Positions 1 to 6,194 of a stretch of DNA of 12,018 nt are shown in pieces. The stretch is from an uncultured Alistipes sp. (GTDB lineage: Bacteria; Bacteroidota; Bacteroidia; Bacteroidales; Rikenellaceae), in NCBI GenBank assembly GCA_900769745.1, contig CAAGHX010000166.1:1-12018 (forward strand), read 5' to 3'. Below the pieces are notes generated by a model, which saw only the letters and a program-made list of their open reading frames with translations, searched no databases and was not told where the DNA came from. The stretch's first letter is position 1; each line of letters opens with the position of its first letter. The position numbers and the translations under genes are program-made.

Positions 1-1493
1 AACGAAGTATAACCATCCAGCGTCAGGTTTCGGCCGGCCTCTTGGAGTTTGGCTCGGCCAAGCAGACCATAGAGGAGGGTTACCGCGATGCTATGAGTCG
101 TATGAGCGAGCTGAAGGAGCGCGTGGCATCTCGCCGCACCAAGGCCGAGGTCGATAGTCTGCGTGATGCCTTCTATGAGCGATGCCCCGATTTGCTCTTC
201 AGTGGTGGTGAGCTCAACGGTCTTCGTCCTCGTCAGAAGCGCTACGCCCGCACCTTTATGGAGTTTGAGTTGCCCAAGCGCGACACCTCGGTGCGTCAGC
301 ACATCACAATGGAGCAGCTGCGCGATAGATTCTTCTCGTTGGTGGCGTCTAACGACTTCAATATCAACAGCTTCCCAAAGTGGCGCTACGATAGCGAGTT
401 TGGTGATTTCACCCTCGATTTCGACCTTTCGACCAAGCCCAAGATGCGCTACTCGTTGGGCGGAAACATATCGTCAACGACCAACAACCAGGTATATCTC
501 GGCTTCAACTACTTCTCGGTTGGCCGCATTGCACAGAGCGCCTTTGGTGATGTCTTCCTCGGCCCTGCGTCGGTGCTGCTTCGCCTGGGCGGTAGAACGG
601 TAATCCTGGGCCGCACGCCTATGTATGTCGATTACTCGGCCTCGTTCTCGCGTCAGACCACGCTGCGAGGTGCGTATGGTGCCATCACGCCTATGCGTAA
701 TACCATAGATGCCCGCACTGTAGATGTGTTTGTCAACGGTGCCTTCGGTGTGGCTACCACCCGCAAGAGTATCCTCGAGCTGGCGGCAAATGCGGGATAC
801 AACTACTATGTCTATGAGATGGCATACGATAACGAAGTGCCCCACACCCACGATCGCTTCCGCTTCGTGGCGGGCCGTCTGCTCTTTGAGCGCAGCTCGC
901 TCGACAAGATTATCTACCCCACCAACGGCTCGAAGCTCTCGCTCTCGGCCATAGCCGTTACGGGTCGCGATACCTACGACGTGAGCACAGGCGTGATGTA
1001 TGAGTATCTGCAAAATAGCGCCAACCGCAAGTGGTTTGGTGCGAAGCTCACGTGGGAGCACTACCCTGGCGACTGGCGCAAGACGTGGTTCTCGATGGGT
1101 TATAACATAGAGGCGGTGCTGACCAACCACCCCCGTTTTGCCAACGAGTATGCCACCATACTCACCTCGCCACGCTACTCGCCCACCGTGCACTCAAAGA
1201 TGATTTTTATGCCCGAGTTCTACGCTTCGCGCTATGCAGCCATTGGCCTGATGCCAACATTCGAGTTGATGAAGAACTTCTACCTGCGTGGCGGATTCTA
1301 CGCTATGCTGCGTGACCCATTGCAGCAGGACGACTATATGCACTATATGACCGACCTCTCGTTTGTATATCATACGCGCGTGGGAGCCGTGAGCCTTGCC
1401 GTCTCGAAGTACGACATCAGCACCACCGATAACTTCTACGTGACCTTCAACTTTGGTTGTCCTATCTTTGGACGACGCAGCCTATTCTATTAG
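1..1493 (+). CDS. Patatin-like phospholipase with C-terminal outer-membrane beta-barrel (5' partial)
   Basis: The gene enters from the left: the frame is open from base 3 (first codons RSITIQRQV) and there is no start in view, so the TTG at 42 is not a real start. The first visible residues, ending in LEFGSAKQTIEEGYRDAM, resemble the end of a patatin (RssA-type) lipid acyl-hydrolase domain. The catalytic Ser-Asp dyad would lie upstream and cannot be checked. A short POTRA-like stretch follows (about 300-470). After it comes a long run of alternating polar and aromatic strands typical of an Omp85/BamA-like barrel, with a YPTNGS turn at 915-932 as in FplA/PlpD-type proteins. The chain ends in an aromatic residue (RRSLFY), as outer-membrane barrels do. 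Inferred role: a surface or periplasmic phospholipase tethered or secreted by its own barrel. Arginine codons are mostly CGC, unlike the CGT-rich kbl, guaB and guaA. The family call is fairly sure; the substrate is unknown. Confidence 0.8.
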   Translation, partial: RSITIQRQVSAGLLEFGSAKQTIEEGYRDAMSRMSELKERVASRRTKAEVDSLRDAFYERCPDLLFSGGELNGLRPRQKRYARTFMEFELPKRDTSVRQHITMEQLRDRFFSLVASNDFNINSFPKWRYDSEFGDFTLDFDLSTKPKMRYSLGGNISSTTNNQVYLGFNYFSVGRIAQSAFGDVFLGPASVLLRLGGRTVILGRTPMYVDYSASFSRQTTLRGAYGAITPMRNTIDARTVDVFVNGAFGVATTRKSILELAANAGYNYYVYEMAYDNEVPHTHDRFRFVAGRLLFERSSLDKIIYPTNGSKLSLSAIAVTGRDTYDVSTGVMYEYLQNSANRKWFGAKLTWEHYPGDWRKTWFSMGYNIEAVLTNHPRFANEYATILTSPRYSPTVHSKMIFMPEFYASRYAAIGLMPTFELMKNFYLRGGFYAMLRDPLQQDDYMHYMTDLSFVYHTRVGAVSLAVSKYDISTTDNFYVTFNFGCPIFGRRSLFY

Positions 1494-1529
1494 GCTGAGG
1501 TAGGTGGTCGTGGCTTGGTTGTTTCGTCG

Positions 1530-1589
1530 TTTAGGGAGTTTAGGGAATATAAGAGAATGCTCACTAATTTCCTTAAATTCTCTACTAAA
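1530..1589. repeat. TTTAGGGA tandem repeat with imperfect hairpin
   Basis: Two adjacent 9-mers, TTTAGGGAG (1530-1538) and TTTAGGGAA (1539-1547), are followed by AGAGAAT (1552-1558), which can pair with ATTCTCT (1577-1583). CTAAA at 1585-1589 can also pair with TTTAG. There is no T-run, so this is not a convincing terminator for the preceding gene. It may be a small intergenic repeat. Confidence 0.35.
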
Positions 1590-1665
1590 TAGAGGGCTGG
1601 TGAGGTGCGGCGAAAAGCAGAAAAAACAGCAAAATCGGCGTGCGGAGCAGTTTTGCGTCCTAAAC

Positions 1666-1680
1666 TTAACAATTTGTTAA
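1666..1680. promoter_or_regulatory. 15-bp palindrome TTAACAATTTGTTAA, possible operator
   Basis: TTAACAA, one central T, then TTGTTAA form a perfect 7+7 inverted repeat. It lies about 100 bases upstream of the -33 element of the next promoter. Its core CAATTTG is shared with the palindrome upstream of kbl (4037-4049). A protein-binding role is inferred from symmetry alone. Confidence 0.3.
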
Positions 1681-1776
1681 TATTGGCGTAAACAGCAAGC
1701 AATCAGTGAGATACGAGCGTAAAAATCGGATTTATTCAAATTTCTAAGCAATTTTTTAATATTTTTTAAGAAATAA

Positions 1777-1808
1777 TTTGGAGTGTATCTAATTTCGCCG
1801 TATCTTTG
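1777..1808 (+). promoter_or_regulatory. Bacteroidetes-type promoter for the small RNA candidate
   Basis: TTTG (1777-1780), 20 bases, then TATCTTTG (1801-1808) match the Bacteroidetes primary sigma pattern TTTG-N19-21-TAnnTTTG exactly. A very A/T-rich stretch at 1750-1776 lies just upstream and could act as an UP-like element. Transcription would start near 1815, about 330 bases before the next coding start, with a T-run in between. Confidence 0.7.
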
Positions 1809-1814
1809 CAGTGA

Positions 1815-1970
1815 AGTTTTAAGGTTCATTTAGGTTAGTAGTTTTAGGTTGGTAGAGGATATCGGAAGGTTGTAACCCCTCAAGCGTCGTTTCTGTGGCA
1901 CGCTGGGTTACTAAGACAATAAGCGGTGCTCGCTTGGCGTCGAATACCTCCGAGACCTCGATTTTTTTTT
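1815..1970 (+). ncRNA. Candidate structured small RNA, about 155 nt, family not recognised
   Basis: A strong promoter fires into this stretch, which has no convincing reading frame and ends in nine T (1962-1970). Several helices can be drawn. GTAACCC (1872-1878) pairs with GGGTTAC (1905-1911) over 7 perfect bp, continued by AGCG/CGCT (1883-1886 with 1901-1904). AAGCG-GTGCT-CGCTT (1921-1935) forms a 5-bp hairpin. An outer stem GAGG..TCGG (1855-1865) pairs with CCGA..CCTC (1950-1959) and sits right before the T-run, as a terminator stem would. The 5' part (1815-1855) is G/U-rich and carries a 14-nt tandem repeat. It does not match the landmarks I know for SRP RNA or tmRNA. A 6S-like RNA is conceivable from the long closed stem, but that is speculation. 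It could also be a long leader of the following transporter gene, though that gene has its own -7 element. Confidence 0.55.
1829..1855 (+). repeat. 14-nt tandem repeat in the 5' part of the small RNA candidate
   Basis: TTTAGGTTAGTAG (1829-1841) and TTTAGGTTGGTAG (1843-1855) repeat with a 14-base period and one mismatch. They have no obvious pairing partner within the RNA, so this part may be single-stranded. Confidence 0.6.
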
Positions 1971-2066
1971 GCCTTTTTCGGACCGTTTAGCATCAGGAAT
2001 TTCACTTTTCCCACTATTTACTCCCATTTTCGTTAGGATTGTATAGCCATTATTGCATCTTTTTCG

Positions 2067-2074
2067 TATCTTTG
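2067..2074 (+). promoter_or_regulatory. -7 element of the transporter promoter
   Basis: TATCTTTG at 2067-2074 matches TAnnTTTG. With its flanks it repeats the 11-mer CGTATCTTTGC of the promoter at 1801. No good TTTG is found at -33, so the promoter is weaker or needs an activator. Transcription from about 2081 gives a leader of about 67 nt containing the inverted repeat CCATAG-C-CTATGG (about 2084-2096). Confidence 0.5.
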
Positions 2075-2147
2075 CGTAGAATGGCCATAGCCTATGGTGT
2101 GCTGGGCTGCGCCATCGCTGAGAGTAAATATTAAAATCACACATATT

Positions 2148-3614
2148 ATGACAACTGAACAGGCAAAAAGTTTCAAGTACTGGCAGTACCGCACCATCAT
2201 CGCAACGATGATTGGCTATGCGCTCTTCTACTTCGTACGTAAGAACTTCTCATTCGCCATCCCTGGCCTGGCGGCCGAGTATGGCATCTCGAACACCAGC
2301 TTTGGTTTGATTATGACCATCGTGGGACTTATCTATGGTTTCTCACGCTTCTTGAACGGCTTGCTGGCCGACCGTGTGAATGGTCGCTGGCATATGTCTA
2401 TCGGATTGTTGCTCTGTGTGTTGGCGAGCTTCGCATTTGGCTTCAGCCCCTCGATTTTGGGCGTGAAGATTGGTGTTGCTCCCCACTCGCTCGTAGTGCT
2501 CTTCGGTGTGCTGCTGGTCTTGAATAACATCTTCCAGGGTAGCGGATTCCCTCCCTGCGCACGATTGCTCACACACTGGATTCCACCTCAGGAGCTGGCA
2601 ACAAAGATGTCGGTGTGGAACACATCGCACTCTATCGGCGCGAGCTTGCTGGCCATCCTCTGCGGATATATTATGGGTACGCTGGGTAGCGATATGACTG
2701 GCGACGCAGCCACTGTGGAGGCTATCAGCCAGAACCTCGTGGCTCTGAACCCCGCCCTCGCTGAAGACCCTATCGCTATGAATCAGAAGGTGACGGCTGC
2801 GGCTGCGCACGTGGGCGCTTGGCAGTGGTGCTTCTGGATTCCTGCCATCTTTGCATTGGTGGGAGCTGCCGGCTTGGCACTCTTCCTGCGCGACACACCT
2901 AAGTCGGTAGGTCTGCCCGAGCTGGAGGTGGCACACACCAAGGTGGAGGACAACACCAACTCAGCCGAGTATAAGGCATTCCTTCGCGAGAAGGTGTTCC
3001 GCAACCCACTCATCTGGATTTTGGCGTTTGCCAACTTCTTCGTCTATGTGGTGCGCTTCGCGGTGCTCGACTGGGGTCCAAAGTTCCTGCAGGAGGCTCG
3101 CGGATTGGACCCAATGGAGGCGGGTTGGATTATCTCAATCTCGGAGATTTTGGGTATCATAGGTATGTTGGTGGCTGGCTGGGCTACCGACCACCTCTTC
3201 AAGAGCAAGGCCCACCGCACCTGCGTATTCTGTATGTTGGGAGCGGCGGTGTTTATGGCTATCTTCTACTTCCTGCCTGAGTCGTCGTCGGCAGTGGTTA
3301 TGGCTGGCGTATTGGGTATGGTAGGCTTCTTTATCTATGGCCCTCAGGCACTTATCGGTATCGCTGCAGCTAACCAGGCCACAAAGAGCGCTGCCGCAAC
3401 AGCCAACGGCGTTACAGGTATCTTCGGCTACCTGAGCACATTCGTGTCGGGTTTGGGTATCGGCGCTATGGTCGATTGGGTCAACAAGGTGAACCCTGGC
3501 CAGGGCTGGAACTACGTCTTCCTGATGATGATTGCTATGGCTGTGGTCGGTATGCTTATTTTCCTGTTGATGTGGCGTGCCAAAGCCGATGGCTATGATG
3601 AGAAAGCTGCCTAA
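2148..3614 (+). CDS. Organophosphate:phosphate antiporter, GlpT/UhpT family (MFS)
   Basis: This 488-residue inner-membrane protein of the OPA branch of the major facilitator superfamily should import a phosphate ester, such as glycerol-3-phosphate or a hexose phosphate, in exchange for inorganic phosphate. Landmarks match E. coli GlpT: FYFVRKNF with R31, WNTSHSIG with H161, and VVRFAVLDWGP with R303, corresponding to the substrate-binding R45, H165 and R269. MFS signatures such as FSRFLNGLLADR and the late FIYGPQALIG segment are also present. Compared with GlpT it carries about 35-40 extra residues between roughly 180 and 225, probably an enlarged loop. I chose ATG 2148 (MTTEQAKS) over the in-frame ATG 2094 because it follows an A-rich leader and fits the family N-terminus; 2094 would leave only about 13 nt of leader. 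The substrate cannot be settled from sequence, and no metabolic partner gene is adjacent. Confidence 0.85.
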   Translation: MTTEQAKSFKYWQYRTIIATMIGYALFYFVRKNFSFAIPGLAAEYGISNTSFGLIMTIVGLIYGFSRFLNGLLADRVNGRWHMSIGLLLCVLASFAFGFSPSILGVKIGVAPHSLVVLFGVLLVLNNIFQGSGFPPCARLLTHWIPPQELATKMSVWNTSHSIGASLLAILCGYIMGTLGSDMTGDAATVEAISQNLVALNPALAEDPIAMNQKVTAAAAHVGAWQWCFWIPAIFALVGAAGLALFLRDTPKSVGLPELEVAHTKVEDNTNSAEYKAFLREKVFRNPLIWILAFANFFVYVVRFAVLDWGPKFLQEARGLDPMEAGWIISISEILGIIGMLVAGWATDHLFKSKAHRTCVFCMLGAAVFMAIFYFLPESSSAVVMAGVLGMVGFFIYGPQALIGIAAANQATKSAAATANGVTGIFGYLSTFVSGLGIGAMVDWVNKVNPGQGWNYVFLMMIAMAVVGMLIFLLMWRAKADGYDEKAA

Positions 3615-3714
3615 CAAGGCTCTTTTGGCATCTGGCTTGCCCGAGAAATCCTCATTTACGAAAAGTAAACTGCGGTTTCTCGGCCATCGACCAGCTTCAA
3701 AATAGCTCTTGTTA
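3612..3714. repeat. Long imperfect inverted repeat overlapping the transporter stop codon
   Basis: A hairpin of about 103 bases can be drawn: TAACAAG (3612-3618) with CTTGTTA (3708-3714), GCT/AGC, TTTTG (3623-3627) with CAAAA (3698-3702), CTGG (3632-3635) with CCAG (3691-3694), CCGAGAAA (3641-3648) with TTTCTCGG (3676-3683), and TTTAC (3655-3659) with GTAAA (3665-3669) around a GAAAA loop. The left arm begins with the TAA stop codon. No T-run follows. It could be a palindromic (REP- or MITE-like) repeat or an mRNA 3'-end stabiliser. Confidence 0.6.
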
Positions 3715-3728
3715 TACAACTTTCTTGC

Positions 3729-3743
3729 GAATTCAAAATTCAA
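3729..3743. repeat. Short AAAATTC 7-mer repeat
   Basis: GAATTC-AAAATTC-AA repeats with a 7-base period just after the long hairpin. The same 7-mer is amplified further at 10683-10711. Confidence 0.4.
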
Positions 3744-3824
3744 CGCCGCCGATAAGGCGAGAGCAGAGGAAATTTATTTACTATGCCGAGCCGAGGCGGT
3801 GAAAAGCCACCCTTGTGGTGGGTT

Positions 3825-3847
3825 AAAATGGGTTTTACAACCCTTTT
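3825..3847 (+). terminator. Weak hairpin, possible first terminator after the transporter
   Basis: GGGTT (3830-3834), loop TTAC, AACCC (3839-3843), followed by TTTT. AAAA at 3825-3828 could extend the pairing. A CCAC-CCTT-GTGG hairpin (3807-3818) precedes it. The T-run is short, so confidence is modest. Confidence 0.35.
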
Positions 3848-3871
3848 ATGATTACTTTGATACAATTTAAT

Positions 3872-3893
3872 AAGGGCCGTTTGGCCCTTTTTT
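3872..3893 (+). terminator. Rho-independent terminator downstream of the transporter
   Basis: A perfect stem AAGGGCC (3872-3878), loop GTTT, GGCCCTT (3883-3889) runs into six T (3888-3893). It lies about 260 bases after the transporter stop, so the transcript would carry a long structured 3' tail including the 3612-3714 hairpin. The stretch from 3894 to 4036 holds only weak hairpins and an A/T-rich patch (3963-3983), with no gene. Confidence 0.8.
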
Positions 3894-4036
3894 GTTATAC
3901 TAACACGTCATACCCCGGAGGCCTTGGCTAATGAGGAGTGTATATCTTCGGCTCGGGGCCACTTATATATAATATATAGTAATAGCGAAAAAGCCTTTGC
4001 GGCTAACGGGAAATCTTCCATTTTTGAGCCGGCTTC

Positions 4037-4049
4037 TTACAATTTGTAA
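4037..4049. promoter_or_regulatory. 13-bp palindrome TTACAATTTGTAA upstream of kbl, candidate Lrp-type operator
   Basis: TTACAA (4037-4042), central T, TTGTAA (4044-4049) form a perfect inverted repeat. A further TTGTAA half-site lies at 4117-4122, next to the expected transcription start. Its position upstream of an operon that encodes an Lrp/AsnC regulator suggests autoregulation, since such regulators often bind A/T-centred palindromes near their own promoters. This is an inference from symmetry and location. Confidence 0.4.
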
Positions 4050-4077
4050 TCTGCGGGGTGAAATTTTGCGAAAAAGT

Positions 4078-4109
4078 GTTGTGTGGGAAGATTTAATTTT
4101 GTAATTTTG
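4078..4109 (+). promoter_or_regulatory. Promoter of the kbl operon
   Basis: GTTG (4078-4081; consensus TTTG), 20 bases, then TAATTTTG (4102-4109) fit the Bacteroidetes promoter pattern with one mismatch. A second overlapping TAATTTTG at 4094-4101 also fits TAnnTTTG. Transcription from about 4115 gives a leader of about 100 nt. Confidence 0.6.
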
Positions 4110-4213
4110 TTCCAAATTGTAAGTTGCAGTGGTGCGCGCAGTCGCGTTGTAGCCCCACCAGCACTCATTAAACCGAGTATTTTCAAAGAGTTAAACTTAT
4201 AAATAATTAAACT

Positions 4214-5401
4214 ATGTACGGAAAAATTAAGGAGCATCTCCAGCAGGAGTTGGCCGACATCAAGGCTGCCGGTCTCTACAAGACAGAGCGTATCATCGAG
4301 TCACCACAGCGTGCCGAGATCGACGTTGCAGGTAAGAAGGTGTTGAACTTCTGCGCTAACAACTATCTTGGTCTTTCAGACAACCCACGTCTTATCGAGG
4401 CTGCTAAGAAGGCTTTGGACGAGCGTGGATTTGGTATGTCGTCAGTACGTTTCATCTGCGGCTGCCAGGATATGCACAAGGAGTTGGAGAAGGCTATCGC
4501 CGACTACTTCGGTACTGAGGACACAATCCTCTACGCTGCTTGCTTCGATGCTAACGGTGGTGTGTTCGAGCCTCTTTTGACCGAGCAGGACGCTATCATC
4601 TCTGACGCATTGAACCACGCCTCAATCATCGACGGTGTGCGTTTGTGCAAGGCTGTGCGTTATCGTTTTGCTAATGCCGATATGGCCGAGTTGGAGGATT
4701 GCTTGAAGCGTGCTCAGGCTCAGCGTTTCCGTATCATCGTAACCGACGGTGTATTCTCTATGGACGGTAATGCTGCTCCATTGGATCAGATTTGCGCTTT
4801 GGCCGAGAAGTACGACGCTTTGGTGATGGTTGACGAGTGCCACTCGGCAGGTGTGTTGGGTGCTACAGGTCGTGGTATCACCGAGCTCTACAACTTGCGT
4901 GGTCAGGTGGATATCCTCACAGGTACTTTGGGTAAGGCCTTTGGTGGTGCTGTAGGTGGTTTCACAACAGGTCGCAAGGAGATTATCGATATGTTGCGTC
5001 AGCGCTCACGTCCATACCTCTTCTCAAACTCATTGCCACCCGCAGTAGTAGGTGCAAGCATCGAGATGTTCAAGATGTTGGAGGAGAGCAACGAGTTGCA
5101 CGACAAGTTGGTTGCTAACGTAGAGCACTTCCGCACAAAGATGGTTGCTGCAGGCTTCGACATCAAGCCTACACAGTCGGCTATCTGCGCTGTGATGTTG
5201 TACGACGCAAAGCTCTCGCAGGACTTCGCTGCCAAGTTGCAGGAGGAGGGTGTATTCGTAACAGGTTTCTACTACCCAGTTGTGCCTAAGGGCCAGGCTC
5301 GTATCCGTGTACAGGTATCGGCAGGTCACACTACAGAGCAGTTGGACCGTTGCGTTGAGGCCTTCACTAAGATTGGCAAGGAGTTGGGCGTGTTGAAATA
5401 A
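4214..5401 (+). CDS. kbl: 2-amino-3-ketobutyrate coenzyme A ligase (glycine C-acetyltransferase)
   Basis: This 395-residue PLP enzyme of the alpha-oxoamine synthase family cleaves 2-amino-3-oxobutanoate with CoA to glycine and acetyl-CoA, the second step of threonine degradation via threonine dehydrogenase. It aligns from end to end with E. coli Kbl (398 residues). Conserved stretches include NFCANNYLGL, MSSVRFICG, SDALNHASIIDGVRLCKA, TDGVFSMDG and RQRSRPYLFSNSL. The PLP lysine is K241 in TGTLGKAFGG, and the D207-E-C-H210 motif corresponds to the cofactor-binding DxxH. Matching Kbl rather than serine palmitoyltransferase or KAS motifs settles the assignment. Start ATG 4214 follows an A/T-rich leader (TAAATAATTAAACT). 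Arginine is nearly always CGT, suggesting high expression. No threonine dehydrogenase gene is in the window; the next gene is an Lrp regulator 14 bases downstream, probably co-transcribed. Confidence 0.95.
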   Translation: MYGKIKEHLQQELADIKAAGLYKTERIIESPQRAEIDVAGKKVLNFCANNYLGLSDNPRLIEAAKKALDERGFGMSSVRFICGCQDMHKELEKAIADYFGTEDTILYAACFDANGGVFEPLLTEQDAIISDALNHASIIDGVRLCKAVRYRFANADMAELEDCLKRAQAQRFRIIVTDGVFSMDGNAAPLDQICALAEKYDALVMVDECHSAGVLGATGRGITELYNLRGQVDILTGTLGKAFGGAVGGFTTGRKEIIDMLRQRSRPYLFSNSLPPAVVGASIEMFKMLEESNELHDKLVANVEHFRTKMVAAGFDIKPTQSAICAVMLYDAKLSQDFAAKLQEEGVFVTGFYYPVVPKGQARIRVQVSAGHTTEQLDRCVEAFTKIGKELGVLK

Positions 5402-5415
5402 CCTAAGCAGTAATT

Positions 5416-5889
5416 ATGGGTAAGAGTTCACTAGACATAATCGACAAGAAGATTCTACGATTCCTCATCAAGAATGCCCGCACACCATTCCTTGAGATTG
5501 CACGCGAGTGTGGTATCTCGGGAGCTGCTATCCACCAGCGAATCAAGAAGTTGGAGGATATGGGTGTGATTCAGGGTAGCCGTTTGGTGGTGGCTCCTAA
5601 GTCGTTGGGATTTGATGTGTGTGCCTTTATCAGCATCCGCGTGAGCGATATCACTCGCCAGCAGGATACCGTAGAGCAGCTCAGCAAGATTCCCGAGATT
5701 GTGGAGTGTCACTACATCACCGGTTCGTATAACCTGATGGTGAAGCTCTACTGCCTCGACAACGAGCACTTGATGCGTACCATCTTCGACAAGATTCTGC
5801 ACGTGCAGGGTGTGTCGAGTACGCAGACATATATGTCGCTCAACGAGTCGTTCCAGCGCGAGATTCACGTAGATTGTCTTTCGGATTAG
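5416..5889 (+). CDS. Lrp/AsnC family transcriptional regulator
   Basis: This 157-residue DNA-binding protein has the standard two-domain layout. The N-terminal winged helix-turn-helix covers about residues 6-60 (DIIDKKILRFLIKNAR, then helices around 24-45, ending IKKLEDMGVIQG). The C-terminal RAM ligand-binding and oligomerisation domain covers about 68-150, with the characteristic VECHYITGSYNLMVKL segment. Family members sense amino acids and act as dimers to octamers. It follows kbl after 14 bases, so it probably controls this operon, perhaps responding to glycine, threonine or a related amino acid; the ligand is not visible from sequence. The palindrome at 4037-4049 is a candidate site. 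It is followed directly by a strong terminator. Confidence 0.9.
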   Translation: MGKSSLDIIDKKILRFLIKNARTPFLEIARECGISGAAIHQRIKKLEDMGVIQGSRLVVAPKSLGFDVCAFISIRVSDITRQQDTVEQLSKIPEIVECHYITGSYNLMVKLYCLDNEHLMRTIFDKILHVQGVSSTQTYMSLNESFQREIHVDCLSD

Positions 5890-5911
5890 GTCTAAAAGAT
5901 AGAGAGATGGT

Positions 5912-5949
5912 GAGCCTGTCAACAAAGTTTGTTGGCGGGCTCTTTTTTT
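5912..5949 (+). terminator. Strong rho-independent terminator of the kbl-lrp operon
   Basis: GAGCCTGTCAACAAA (5912-5926) pairs with TTTGTTGGCGGGCTC (5928-5942) with two G-U pairs, followed by seven T (5943-5949). It starts 22 bases after the Lrp stop codon. Confidence 0.92.
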
Positions 5950-6013
5950 GCAGCGGCGCTTCTGCTCGAAAGAGGTATAATGTGCAAAAAAATGGTATAA
6001 AATGAAAATAATT

Positions 6014-6046
6014 GCAAAAATATGTAAGTTTTTTACTCTTTTTTGC
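6014..6046. repeat. 33-bp imperfect inverted repeat upstream of the lipoprotein promoter
   Basis: GCAAAAA (6014-6020) pairs with TTTTTGC (6040-6046) and GTAA (6024-6027) with TTAC (6033-6036), with symmetric 3-base interruptions. It lies about 20 bases upstream of the -33 element. Two GGTATAA copies 20 bases apart (5974-5980, 5994-6000) and another GCAAAAA (5984) lie just before it. It may be an operator or simply A/T-rich sequence. Confidence 0.35.
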
Positions 6047-6064
6047 GACTATATATATACCACT

Positions 6065-6096
6065 GTTGCAATAAGCGAACTATTGTGCTATATTTG
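6065..6096 (+). promoter_or_regulatory. Promoter of the lipoprotein-sppA unit
   Basis: GTTG (6065-6068), 20 bases, then TATATTTG (6089-6096) fit TTTG-N20-TAnnTTTG with one mismatch. Transcription from about 6103 leaves a leader of about 90 nt before ATG 6195. Confidence 0.65.
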
Positions 6097-6194
6097 TAGT
6101 AGAGAAACTGGCCTTTGTGGGCCAAAAAGGGATTTTTTCTGCGACCAGGGAAGTGAAATCGCAGAGTGAAAATAGCAAAAAGTTATTGTGGAGT

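Noticed and set aside
42..44. TTG as the start of the patatin/barrel gene
   Set aside because: The frame stays open to base 3 and the upstream residues continue the patatin domain, so the gene is cut by the window edge.
474..1193. Antisense reading frame of 239 residues
   Set aside because: It mirrors the barrel gene on the other strand, has no recognisable domain and no promoter, and is explained by GC-rich third positions.
2094..2147. Upstream in-frame ATG of the transporter
   Set aside because: It adds 18 residues unlike the family N-terminus and lies only about 13 bases after the predicted transcription start; ATG 2148 fits better.
4214..5401. kbl as serine palmitoyltransferase or another oxoamine synthase
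   Set aside because: The motifs MSSVRFICG, SDALNHASIIDG and RQRSRPYLFSNSL follow E. coli Kbl almost residue for residue.
6117..6194. GTG start for the lipoprotein gene
   Set aside because: It would place 26 charged residues before the signal peptide; ATG 6195 gives a normal lipoprotein signal.
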